From: Nemesobacter sp965249045
Lineage (GTDB): Bacteria; Desulfobacterota_D; UBA1144; Nemesobacterales; Nemesobacteraceae
Direction: 5' to 3'
Assembly (NCBI GenBank): GCA_965249045.1
Contig: OZ252213.1
Span: forward strand, 1,426,001-1,490,000
DNA length: 64,000 nucleotides
Positions 16,380 to 24,327 of the stretch are shown here, piece after piece. The notes below the pieces were generated by a model. That model was not told the DNA's origin and ran no database searches. It saw only the letters and a program-made list of their open reading frames with translations. Made by a program: the position numbers and the translations under genes. How positions within the stretch are numbered: the stretch's first letter is position 1; every line of letters starts with the position of its first letter.

Positions 16380-17409
16380 TCCGTAATTCTCCGTTAACCC
16401 TCTTTGTGACCATCTTCGCCGTGTAGTTCACAAGCGGGATGATTCTTGAATAGTCCATTCTAGAGGGGCCGAACACACCTAAACTCCCGTAGCTGTTTCC
16501 TTTGCAGTAAGGTGCCGCCACGAGGCTGAAGCCGCGAGGCATCCCTTTTTCTGAACCTACAAAAACCTTCGAGCTACCATCTTTTACAACCGACTTCAGA
16601 AGGCTGGAAAGAAGTTCCTGATCCTCGAGTATCTCGATTATGGTCTTATAGAGACCGGAATCTCCGAAATCAAGAGACTCAATGACGAAAACCTTTCCTT
16701 TTATGAATATCCCCGCCTTTCTCTCCCTCTCGAAAAGCTCACTGCTTATTCTAAGCACTTTTTCAAGGATTTCACTGTATTCGGTAGTGGTTCTCTTTAT
16801 TTTCTCAAGCACAACCTTGCGCACCTGGTCAATCGTAAGGCCCAGAATCAGTTGATTAAGATAACTCCCTATCCTCTCGACCTGGGAATCCCGAATGGGT
16901 TTGGCAAGCTTTATGTAAGTTTTTTCCGTAAGCCCACCTTCAAAGACCAGAAACAGGAGACATTCCCTGTTTCCCATTTTCAGAAGCTTTGCGGACTTGA
17001 CTCTGAGAGTGTTTCTCTGGGGAAGCATCGCGAGACCTGCAAGCTTCGTAAAGTCGGAAAGTATTGAACTTGTAGCGCTTATCACGTGATCAAGCGTGCC
17101 GTCAATCTCTTCATATTTATTCTCAAGGAACCGCAGGCCGACATCCGGTGAGTTTTCCACGTGGAGAATGTTCTCTACGTAATAATTTATTCCCTTCTCC
17201 GTGGGAAGCCTGCCGGAAGAAATATGACTTTGGGTGAGAAAACCCGCTTCCATAAGCGAATTAAGCTCCTGGCGGACCGTGGCCGGAGACCATTTTATAT
17301 CGTATTTCGATATAAGGGTCGAAGAACCGATGGGGCTTCCGGTCTCAATAAAATGATCTACTACAAAGCCCAGAAAAGCCTTGTTTCTTGGAGAGATTGG
17401 CTGTGTCAT
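16372..17409 (-). CDS. hrcA: heat-inducible transcription repressor HrcA
   Basis: Repressor of chaperone operons that normally binds CIRCE elements. The 345-residue protein has the N-terminal winged helix (FIETGSPIGSSTLISKYDIKWSPATVRQELNSL), a central GAF-like part and a C-terminal block (GPSRMDYSRIIPLVNYTAKMV) typical of HrcA. It is first in hrcA-grpE-dnaJ. No CIRCE inverted repeat (TTAGCACTC-N9-GAGTGCTAA) is visible in the upstream gap, which ends at the transposon about 100 bases away. There is no ribosome binding site, and the promoter sits almost on the ATG. Confidence 0.94.
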   Translation of the reverse strand: MTQPISPRNKAFLGFVVDHFIETGSPIGSSTLISKYDIKWSPATVRQELNSLMEAGFLTQSHISSGRLPTEKGINYYVENILHVENSPDVGLRFLENKYEEIDGTLDHVISATSSILSDFTKLAGLAMLPQRNTLRVKSAKLLKMGNRECLLFLVFEGGLTEKTYIKLAKPIRDSQVERIGSYLNQLILGLTIDQVRKVVLEKIKRTTTEYSEILEKVLRISSELFERERKAGIFIKGKVFVIESLDFGDSGLYKTIIEILEDQELLSSLLKSVVKDGSSKVFVGSEKGMPRGFSLVAAPYCKGNSYGSLGVFGPSRMDYSRIIPLVNYTAKMVTKRVNGELRNE

Positions 17410-17419
17410 CTATTTCTGA

Positions 17420-17448
17420 AATATAATTTCCGCCTACTGTATTGTCAA
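17420..17448 (-). promoter_or_regulatory. Consensus-like sigma70 promoter immediately upstream of hrcA
   Basis: TTGACA at 17448-17443, an exactly 17-base spacer, and TATATT at 17425-17420, read on the minus strand. Only ten bases separate the -10 from the hrcA ATG at 17409, so transcription would begin about four bases before the start codon. The region is outside the inserted transposon and intact. Confidence 0.7.
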
Positions 17449-17508
17449 CGGAATCAAAAGTAAATTCTGCACTTACCAAACTGTCATACAGAATCTCAAA
17501 TTAACTAG

Positions 17509-17534
17509 TTCCGCTAATTAGTGTCTGCCAGAGA
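17509..17534 (+). repeat. Left terminal inverted repeat of the ISNCY-type element
   Basis: TTCCGCTAATTAGTGTCTGC followed by CAGAGA. The mate is at 20844-20869 on the other strand, with one inserted T and two substitutions. Confidence 0.8.
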
Positions 17535-17663
17535 AGCTCTTAACTTCCTGAAATAAAACGAAATAATTATGATTTTCCATGGTGAAGATTGTCCATATAC
17601 GGTACAATTATATCCGAACGATCAACACGCGGGCCTTTTACAAACAATCTTCGGGGGTTTTCC

Positions 17664-18569
17664 ATGAGAAAGATAAAAGAACTGCAGCTTAGTCTCGGCG
17701 AAGTTCCGATCGAGAAGATACGCTTCAATCCCAAGTCAAGAGACGACATTCCCGCCGTACTCAGAGGACTTCAGTACATTTACGTAAACACCAAGACGCG
17801 CGAGGAACTGTTTTCGCTTCTTGAGAAGGAGTTTCTTGCGGAAGTGAATTTTGACGTCGGCCGTCCGGGGATGGACATATGGAGGGTGGTGGTTCTTGGG
17901 GTGTTGAAGCAGGGGCTTGGCTGTGATTACGACCGGCTTCACGAGCTTGCAAACAATCACAGCTCGCTACGCCGGATGCTGGGTCACAGCGACTATTCGG
18001 GAGAGTACGAATACGAGTTGCAGACTATAATGGACAACGTGTTTTTGCTTGAGCCGGAGATGCTCAACAAGATAGGGGAGATAGTGGTGAGGAGCGGTCA
18101 CGAGGTCTCAAAAAAAAAGCCTGGAGAAGGGTTGCGGGGGCGGTGTGACTCGTTTCCCGTCAAAACCGACGTTGAATATCCCACGGACGTGAGATTGCTC
18201 TGGGACGCTGTGAGGAGTCTTGTCAAGGCGGTGGCTTCGGCTGCGCGGAGGAACGGGCTTTGGGGGTGGCGTCAGGAAGGCCATCTTCTTGGGAAGGGGA
18301 AGAAGCTGTTTACCGTGGTAAGCACTTCGCGCAGACGCAGGAAGGCTGGGGATGAGGGGGTAAAAGAGTATTTGAGGTTTAGCGAGAACATGGTGAAGCG
18401 GGCGGAGAAGACTCTTTTGGAGCTGGTGAGTGTGAAAGGGCCGCGGTGGTGCATTGACAATATTAACCAGTGGCTGCGTCACTCCCGCAGGCAGATAGAC
18501 CAGGTGGAGAGGCGTTTGGTTAAAGGGGAAGCGATACCGCGGGGGGAGAAGGTGTTTTCGGTGTTTGAG
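17664..18569 (+). pseudogene. ISNCY-type transposase, N-terminal fragment
   Basis: The reading frame from the ATG at 17664 encodes 302 residues up to the insertion point (…GEKVFSVFE), then runs about ten codons into the IS256 element. Recognisable blocks are the N-terminal MDIWRVVVLGVLKQGL segment and DSFPVKTDVEYPTDVRLLWD, characteristic of this transposase group (usually DTFVVE-VHYPTD-LLWDA), probably including a catalytic Asp. The rest of the protein continues in frame at 20105. The G-rich third positions differ from the neighbouring host genes. It is inactive as it stands. Confidence 0.85.
18558..18569 (+). repeat. Target-site duplication, left copy (IS256 insertion)
   Basis: TCGGTGTTTGAG, identical to 20105-20116. 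IS256-family elements usually duplicate 8-9 bases, so the true duplication may be part of this 12-base match. Confidence 0.8.
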
Positions 18570-20104
18570 AGATATATGCAAATCTGGTGTTCAAGGACAT
18601 GATCAAGCGGCGACCTGATCGTCTGTCGTCACCTCCGCTGTTTTCTCTGTTGTCTCTTCGATCCCATCTCTGAACTTCACTCCCGTTATCACTTTCGCCA
18701 GGAAATCAAACCCGTTAATTTTGCGCCAGTTCTTCTCCGCGCACATCCCCAGCTTGAATATCATGTGCAACATGCCCTCGGAACTCAGACAGCCTTTGCA
18801 GCGTCTGGTCCGATGCCGTATTGTGCCGAAGGCCGACTCAATCGGGTTCGTTGTCCGAATGCTCCGCCAGTGGTTGGCGGGAAAGTCGTAAAACGCCAGC
18901 AACTCCTCCCTGTCCTTCACAAGGCACTGTGCCGCTCTCGGGTACTTGTCTTCATATGTCTTCAAGAACAGATCAAAGGCCCTCTCCGCGTCTTCCTTTG
19001 TCTCCGCCTGCCAGATATCATGCAGCTGCCTCTTGGCCTTGGGCTGGGAGGACTTGGGCAGGTAGTTGAGTACGTTCATCGTTTTGTGCACCCAGCAGCG
19101 CTGCTGACGGGTTTCTCCGTAAACCTCTTCAAGAGCGGGCCAAAACCCAAGCGCTCCATCTCCAACAGCAAGCTTCGGGGCTTCCTTCATCCCACGCCCT
19201 TTGAGATTCACCAATACCTCACGCCAGCTCTGCTTTGATTCTCGCACACCGTCTTCGATAGCCAGGAAGTGCTTCTCCCCACGTTCGTTTACCCCTATGA
19301 CCACCAGCACGCACAACCGAGGGTTATCTCCTCGTATGTTGCTGTATATGCCGTCTACCCATATATACACCCAGCGACCCTCGCTCAAATCCCCGGTCCT
19401 CCAGGTACCGTATTGCTCGGCCCACTGTTTTTTGAGCCGCGACACCGTGCTTTGCGAAAGCCCCCTGGCCTCAGGCCCGATCAGCGCCTCTAGCGCAGGC
19501 CCCATCTCCCCGGTGGATACTCCCTTCAGATACAGCCAAGGCAAAGCCGCCTCAAGCGTCGCGGCCTTGCGCACATAGGGAGGCACCAATACCGAGTGGA
19601 AAGTGACGGGTTCCCCGTCCTTGGACCTCACCTTGGGAACTCGTACCTTCACGGGACCAATGCCGGTCTGTATCTCCCGCTCGGGCAGGTATCCGTTGCG
19701 CACAACCGCGACTCTCCCATTGTCCAGAAGACGATCCTCGTATTGCTTGAGGAACTCTTCGAGCTCGCACCGCACGGCTGTGCCGAGAAGAAACCGGGCG
19801 CCCTCTCTCAACATCTCGCTGAGGGGGTCAGCAACCGCCCCGGGGCCTTGAAGCCCGTTTCCCATGTGTCCGTCAAGCTTCAATTCTTTGGCAACCGCTC
19901 TCTGTCTTTCTGAGTGGACAAATTTGCTGAACAGTCCGTTCAATGAATCGATTGTCTCTTTTTGACCTTTGAGGTCAAAAACTTTATCCTTCTTGCCCAT
20001 AGTGGCGTATCCTCCTATTGGTTGTTTTTTTGAACTCAAACAACAAATCAACCGGATACGCCGCTTTTTTTCAAATCACTCTGAACACCAGATTTAGTTA
20101 TAAC
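18570..20104 (-). mobile_element. IS256-family insertion sequence, apparently complete
   Basis: About 1.53 kb, with a single intact transposase on the minus strand. The ends carry inverted copies of AAATCTGGTGTTCA (18580-18593 and 20082-20095), with weaker similarity extending outwards, and a 12-base direct repeat flanks them. It is inserted antisense into the ISNCY transposase gene. Intact ends, intact gene and a perfect duplication suggest a recent insertion. Confidence 0.9.
18603..20000 (-). CDS. IS256-family (Mutator-type) transposase
   Basis: DDE transposase of 465 residues that would cut and join the IS ends. Catalytic candidates are Asp216 (WVDGIYS), Asp281 (AVGDGALGFW) and Glu388 (TTNPIESAFGTIRHRTRR). 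The CWVHK block near residue 302 is the Mutator-family signature. The ATG at 20000 follows a strong AGGAGG ribosome binding site, so the in-frame extension to 20051 is rejected. The gene fills nearly the whole element and has no internal stop, so the protein is probably functional. Confidence 0.95.
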   Translation of the reverse strand: MGKKDKVFDLKGQKETIDSLNGLFSKFVHSERQRAVAKELKLDGHMGNGLQGPGAVADPLSEMLREGARFLLGTAVRCELEEFLKQYEDRLLDNGRVAVVRNGYLPEREIQTGIGPVKVRVPKVRSKDGEPVTFHSVLVPPYVRKAATLEAALPWLYLKGVSTGEMGPALEALIGPEARGLSQSTVSRLKKQWAEQYGTWRTGDLSEGRWVYIWVDGIYSNIRGDNPRLCVLVVIGVNERGEKHFLAIEDGVRESKQSWREVLVNLKGRGMKEAPKLAVGDGALGFWPALEEVYGETRQQRCWVHKTMNVLNYLPKSSQPKAKRQLHDIWQAETKEDAERAFDLFLKTYEDKYPRAAQCLVKDREELLAFYDFPANHWRSIRTTNPIESAFGTIRHRTRRCKGCLSSEGMLHMIFKLGMCAEKNWRKINGFDFLAKVITGVKFRDGIEETTEKTAEVTTDDQVAA

Positions 20105-20116
20105 TCGGTGTTTGAG
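20105..20116 (+). repeat. Target-site duplication, right copy
   Basis: TCGGTGTTTGAG, the mate of 18558-18569. The ISNCY transposase frame resumes here as SVFEEHTRW. Confidence 0.8.
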
Positions 20117-20656
20117 GAACACACTCGGTGGATAGCGAAGGGCAAGGCGGGAGTGCCGGTTGAGCTTGGGGTTCCGGTGTGCGTGATAGAGGATCAGCAC
20201 CAGTTCATACTGAACCACAGGGTGATGTGGAGAGAAGAGGACGTGGATGTGGCGGTACCTTTTATTGAAGAGACCATTGAGAAGTATCCCGGGCTTTTGG
20301 CTTGCAGTTTTGACCGAGGCGCCTGGAGTCCCGGCAACAAGAGCAGGCTTGATGGGATGCTTGAGAGCAGCGTCTTGGCGAAGAAGGGCGGGAAGAGCAA
20401 GGCTGACCGGGAGAGGGAAGAGAGCGAAGAGTTTGTTAAGGGGCGCAGGCGGCACCCCGCCGTGGAGTCGGCGATAAACGCCTTGAACCACAAGGGACTT
20501 GGCAGGGTAAGGGATCATGGGGTGCGGGGGTTCGCCCGGTGCGTTGCTTTGTCGGTGCCGTCGGCCAATGTTCACAGGCTCGGGAAGCTTGTGATGAAGA
20601 AAGAAGAGGAAAGAAGGCGACGAAAACTGAAGCCCAGGTTCCTTGCAGCTGCTTGA
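20105..20656 (+). pseudogene. ISNCY-type transposase, C-terminal fragment
   Basis: 183 codons and a TGA stop, in the same frame as the N-terminal fragment once the IS256 element and one repeat copy are removed; the joined protein would be 481 residues. It starts with SVFEEHTRWIAKGKAGVPVE, a block typical of this transposase group, and includes SFDRGAWSPGNKSRL and the later RHPAVESAINALNHKGL block with a probable catalytic Glu. It ends in a basic Arg/Lys-rich tail. It has no start codon of its own in a likely translation context. Confidence 0.85.
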
Positions 20657-20843
20657 CCTGCCTGGTTACAGCTTGATTATCCGTTAGAAAAGTAACGAAA
20701 ACAGTCCGGTTGCGTTCGATTAAGGTCAGGCCTGCGCTGTTTTTGCAATAATCGCCGCTTTTTATTGCTCTGCGGGGGTTCAAAGCGGTTGCTGCTTGCG
20801 ATGTCGCGGAATAATCGCCAAAATAATTGTGAAAAAAGGCTTT

Positions 20844-20869
20844 TTCTGACAGACACTAATTAAGCGGAA
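20844..20869 (-). repeat. Right terminal inverted repeat of the ISNCY-type element
   Basis: Mate of 17509-17534. The stretch between the transposase stop (20656) and this repeat holds no gene. It contains short repeated AATAATCGCC motifs. Confidence 0.8.
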
Positions 20870-21096
20870 TTGCCGGACAATGCTCTTTACAAGCCAAAAA
20901 CTCTCACTGTTATTGTTGCTTAAATAGCTTTCTTCGATACCGCGAGAGCAAACCTACCTAGGACACAACTTTCATGGCAAACTCTCGCGAGTTCATATGG
21001 AAAGAATCTTCAGAGCTCAACAATGTTTTAACTGCTATAATTCTTGAAGTAATTCTTGCAGCTGAATGGTCCACATATTTAAAGTTGCAACAATCT
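20870..21096. other. Intergenic sequence between the transposon and the lpdA promoter
   Basis: No gene, RNA or strong hairpin was recognised in these 227 bases. It is AT-rich ordinary intergenic sequence. Confidence 0.4.
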
Positions 21097-21124
21097 TTGA
21101 CGATACGCCGATTATAAATATAAT
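21097..21124 (+). promoter_or_regulatory. Consensus-like sigma70 promoter immediately upstream of lpdA
   Basis: TTGACG at 21097-21102, a 16-base spacer and a perfect TATAAT at 21119-21124. Only eight bases separate the -10 from the ATG at 21133, so the mRNA would start one or two bases before it. No ribosome binding site is present. Confidence 0.7.
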
Positions 21125-21132
21125 TACCCGAA

Positions 21133-22563
21133 ATGGAAAAATTTGATCTCACAGTTATAGGATCCGGTCCCGGTGGATACATATCGGCAATAAGGGCCGC
21201 ACAGATGGGGATGAAAGTTGCCGTCGTGGAGCGGGACAAGCCCGGGGGAGTATGCCTTAACTGGGGATGCATACCTTCAAAGGCAATTCTCAAATGCGCC
21301 GAGATGTACTCGCATTTTCTTGACTCGGAGAGTTACGGAATTACCCACAAGGGGCTCTCCTTTGACTACTCAGAAGTAATAAAAAAAAGCAGAAAAGCTT
21401 CGTCTTCTCTTAATAGAGGTGTCGCCGGACTTTTCAAGAAAAACAATATCACTCTTATAAGCGGCACGGGAAGGCTCATATCAAAGCACGGAATTTCCGT
21501 TACTGGGAAGGATTCACAAGATATAGAGAGCGAACGGATACTCCTTGCCACAGGTTCTGTCCCAAGAACGCTGCCCGGCCTTAAAATCGACGGAAAAGTG
21601 GTGATGACAAGTGACGAGGCGATAATGCACACCGAGGTTCCCCGCTCAGTCGTAATAATAGGAGGTGGTTACATCGGAATGGAGTTTGCCTACGTCTACA
21701 ACTCTTTTGGAAGCAAGGTAACCATAGTGGAGATGGAAAAACAGATCTTGCAGGGAGCCGACGAGGAAGTAGCGAAAGAGGCAAAGAAAATCTTCACGAA
21801 GCAGGGAATGACAATTCTTACGGAGACTGTGTACAAATCCCTTAAGAAAACCTCAAGTTCTGCAACCGTGACGGTGGAAAGCATGGTTTCTGGAGAACAG
21901 ACAACACTAAAAGCCGATATGGTCTTGGTATCGGTCGGAAGAAAAGCCATCGCAAACGCCGCGCCGACCTCTTTTGCCTTCTATGGTGCTGGTGACAGCA
22001 TGGGTCTTGAAGATGTGGGCGTTGAACTTGATGAAAGAGGATTTATAAAAACAGATGAGGACTACATGACCACCTGTGCCAATATCTACGCGATCGGAGA
22101 TGTAATCGGAGGTCCCCTGCTCGCGCACAAGGCTTCGGAGGAGGGAGTCGTCGCGGTTGAAAGAATGAAGGGAATGAACTCCAAAGTACATTACGACTCA
22201 ATTCCCGGATGCGTTTACTGTCAGCCGGAAGTGGCTATGATCGGCCTTACGGAAAAACAGGCAAAAGACCAAGGTTATGACGTAGATATAGGAAAATTCC
22301 CTTTCAAGGCTGCGGGGAAAGCTGTCGCGGTCGGAGAAACGGACGGCTTTGTGAAAATGGTTTTCGACTCGAAAACAAAGGAGCTTCTCGGAAGTCACAT
22401 AATAGGCCACGGAGCAACTGAGATGATTGCAGAAATCGGAGTGGCGAAAACCTTAGAGACAACATCGTACGAAATAGCCACTACCCAGCACGCCCACCCA
22501 ACTCTCTCGGAAGCCGTAATGGAAGCAGCTCTTGACGCGCTTGGAAGAGTAAGAAACTTCTGA
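21133..22563 (+). CDS. lpdA: dihydrolipoyl dehydrogenase
   Basis: FAD enzyme (E3) that reoxidises lipoyl groups of 2-oxoacid dehydrogenase or glycine cleavage complexes with NAD. The 476-residue protein has the FAD-binding GSGPGGY at residue 10, the redox-active disulfide Cys41-Cys46 in GGVCLNWGCIPSK, the NAD-binding GGGYIGME, the second FAD motif with YAIGDV, and the dimer-interface His455 and Glu460 (HAHPTLSE). It is followed after 27 bases by lipB, so lipoate attachment and lipoyl-enzyme recycling are encoded together. Confidence 0.96.
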   Translation: MEKFDLTVIGSGPGGYISAIRAAQMGMKVAVVERDKPGGVCLNWGCIPSKAILKCAEMYSHFLDSESYGITHKGLSFDYSEVIKKSRKASSSLNRGVAGLFKKNNITLISGTGRLISKHGISVTGKDSQDIESERILLATGSVPRTLPGLKIDGKVVMTSDEAIMHTEVPRSVVIIGGGYIGMEFAYVYNSFGSKVTIVEMEKQILQGADEEVAKEAKKIFTKQGMTILTETVYKSLKKTSSSATVTVESMVSGEQTTLKADMVLVSVGRKAIANAAPTSFAFYGAGDSMGLEDVGVELDERGFIKTDEDYMTTCANIYAIGDVIGGPLLAHKASEEGVVAVERMKGMNSKVHYDSIPGCVYCQPEVAMIGLTEKQAKDQGYDVDIGKFPFKAAGKAVAVGETDGFVKMVFDSKTKELLGSHIIGHGATEMIAEIGVAKTLETTSYEIATTQHAHPTLSEAVMEAALDALGRVRNF

Positions 22564-22590
22564 GGCGCAAAATATTTACTCACTGCCCCA

Positions 22591-23268
22591 ATGAGTACCA
22601 TAGAGATATACAAACTCGGGACGGTTCCCTACGAAAAGGCGCTTGAATATCAGGAAAATCTTCTCGCTAAAAGAATCGCGGAAGAAATACAAGATTCCCT
22701 TATCCTGCTTGAACACCCGCCGACGATCACTACCGGAAGGAAGGGAAACACGGAAAACCTGCTTGTAAGAAAGGAATATCTTGAAAAACACGGAGTTTCC
22801 TTCGTGCATGCATCAAGGGGAGGAGACATAACTTTTCACGGTCCCGGCCAAATTGTCGGCTACCCCATACTGAACCTCAAAAATCACGGAATGGACATTC
22901 GTAAGCACCTAAGAAGTATTGAAGAAGTGATTATAAGGACTCTTCGCGACTTTGACATCGAAGGCAGAAGAATAGATGGGGTCACTGGAGTCTGGGCAAA
23001 AAGAAGCAAAATAGCATCTATAGGGATAGCCATCAGGAAATGGGTGACCTACCATGGTTTTGCTCTTAACGTCAGCACGAATCTTGATTATTTCGATTTG
23101 ATACTCTCCTGCGGAATAACGGACGTGAGAATAACGTCTATCGGAAGTTGGCTTGGAAACGAAGAGAATGTTAGAATGGATGACGTCACGCGATCCGTCA
23201 TAAAAAATTTCATGGGCGTTTTCGGTTTCGAAAACTTCACGCTGAAAGACAAAAAAGAGATAAACTAA
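22591..23268 (+). CDS. lipB: octanoyltransferase LipB
   Basis: Transfers octanoyl from acyl carrier protein to lipoyl domains, the first step of lipoate synthesis. The 225-residue protein has the signature GGDITFHGPGQIVGYPIL (residues about 75-92), the catalytic Lys region KRSKIASIGIAI and the catalytic Cys in SCGITDVRITS. No lipA is in the window. It lies between lpdA and a TPR gene on the same strand. Confidence 0.95.
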   Translation: MSTIEIYKLGTVPYEKALEYQENLLAKRIAEEIQDSLILLEHPPTITTGRKGNTENLLVRKEYLEKHGVSFVHASRGGDITFHGPGQIVGYPILNLKNHGMDIRKHLRSIEEVIIRTLRDFDIEGRRIDGVTGVWAKRSKIASIGIAIRKWVTYHGFALNVSTNLDYFDLILSCGITDVRITSIGSWLGNEENVRMDDVTRSVIKNFMGVFGFENFTLKDKKEIN

Positions 23269-23300
23269 AGGCTTTTAGAGCCGAGATTGGCAGTTTAAAA

Positions 23301-23618
23301 ATGTCGGAAGAAAGAATCCAGAAATTTAAGAAATTACTTGAGAAAAACCCCGCAACTCCTCTTGTTTACTACAGTCTTGCAAATGAGTATTTCAAACTTA
23401 ACCGTTACGAGGAGACCATAGAGACAATTAACACCTACCTTCGTCTTAAAGATGACGAAGGAGCCGCTTACAGAATACTTGGCCATTGCTACACCGAACT
23501 TGGAATGCAAGACCAGGCGAAAGATGCATATGAAAAAGGTGTCCAGGCAGCATCAAGTCATGGGCATCCGGACATGGCTGAAGAATTCCGCGATTACATA
23601 GAATCCTTAAACATCTAG
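23301..23618 (+). CDS. tetratricopeptide-repeat protein, 105 residues
   Basis: Small helical protein made of about two and a half TPR units: PLVYYSLANEYFKLNRYEET, then AAYRILGHCYTELGMQDQAK, then a final helix. TPR units mediate protein-protein contacts. No signal peptide or membrane segment is seen. It follows lipB by 32 bases, so it is probably co-transcribed with lpdA-lipB. The partner is unknown. Its stop lies five bases from the end of the convergent EamA gene. Confidence 0.85.
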   Translation: MSEERIQKFKKLLEKNPATPLVYYSLANEYFKLNRYEETIETINTYLRLKDDEGAAYRILGHCYTELGMQDQAKDAYEKGVQAASSHGHPDMAEEFRDYIESLNI

Positions 23619-23623
23619 GCGCA

Positions 23624-24058
23624 TTAGTCTGCGAGCAGGTTCCACTCAATCAGTATGGAACCGATAACAATAAAAGCGATTCCCGCAATCCTCATGGGCC
23701 CTGGGGTTTCTCCCAGAAAAAGATAAGCATAGATGGCCGTAAACATGGGAAAAGTGGCCACTATAGCGACAATTTTTGACGTATCAGCCATCTGAAGAGC
23801 CGTGAAGTAGAGAAAAAGGCCAATCAATCCTCCGATTAGTCCCGACAGAAGTATCCAGAAAAGTGTCCGACCGTCGACATTAATGACTTGGGCAAACCTA
23901 CCCGTAGCCAGAACTAAACACACTAGACACAACGAAGTGAAAACAAACCTTATCGTGATTACCGAAAGTGGAGAAGCATCCTTCAGACTCAGTTTTTCAA
24001 AAATCGGGTTAATCCCGAATATCATAGCCACAAGAAAAGCAATAAAAGTAGCCTTCAT
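23624..24058 (-). CDS. EamA/DMT-family membrane protein, single-domain
   Basis: Integral membrane protein of 144 residues with about five hydrophobic helices, matching one EamA domain (FGINPIFEKLSLKDASPLSVITIRF at residues 14-38; later AIVATFPMFTAIYAYLFLGE). Most family transporters have two such domains, so this one may act as a dimer. The substrate is unknown. An excellent AAGGAGG ribosome binding site precedes the ATG. Confidence 0.88.
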   Translation of the reverse strand: MKATFIAFLVAMIFGINPIFEKLSLKDASPLSVITIRFVFTSLCLVCLVLATGRFAQVINVDGRTLFWILLSGLIGGLIGLFLYFTALQMADTSKIVAIVATFPMFTAIYAYLFLGETPGPMRIAGIAFIVIGSILIEWNLLAD

Positions 24059-24224
24059 TTTATCCTCCTTGAGCGTAAAAGCACTTCTATCAGATAGTAG
24101 AATTGCCTTTCCGCATATATTAGCAGTTTTCTCAATGTTTTATAATTTTTATCGACTTTCTGTTTGAAAAAGCAAAGCTCATAGGTGTTCACGTAACGTA
24201 AGGCTGCGTAAGAATCTATAAGTC

Positions 24225-24255
24225 CTGCCCATGTGTTTTATCGAAACGCGGGCAG
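24225..24255. other. Compound hairpin in the 270-base gap 24059-24327
   Basis: CTGCCC-AT-GTGTTT-TATCG-AAACGC-GGGCAG: two stacked six-base helices with one G-T pair, a two-base bulge and a five-base loop. No U-tract follows on either strand. It lies about 70 bases upstream of the receiver-like gene and could be a leader structure. The rest of the gap shows nothing recognisable. Confidence 0.45.
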
Positions 24256-24327
24256 CGGATTAGCTCTTTCTAGATCTGTTTAAAACTTGTACGATTCAGT
24301 CGAAGCGGGAATATTTGTTCCAAGGAA

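Larger units (their letters stand above)
17509..20869 (+). mobile_element. ISNCY-type insertion sequence, disrupted by a nested IS256-family element
   Basis: Bounded by imperfect inverted repeats of about 26 bases: 17509-17534 (core AATTAGTGTCTG) and 20844-20869, read inversely with the same core and one extra T next to TTCCGC. After removing the inner element and one copy of its target duplication the element is about 1.8 kb with one transposase gene. No convincing flanking direct repeat was found. It lies in the gap between hrcA and lpdA. The family name rests on recognisable protein blocks, not on a search. Confidence 0.8.

Noticed and set aside
17410..17508. CIRCE operator upstream of hrcA
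   Set aside because: No TTAGCACTC or GAGTGCTAA arm is present in this stretch.
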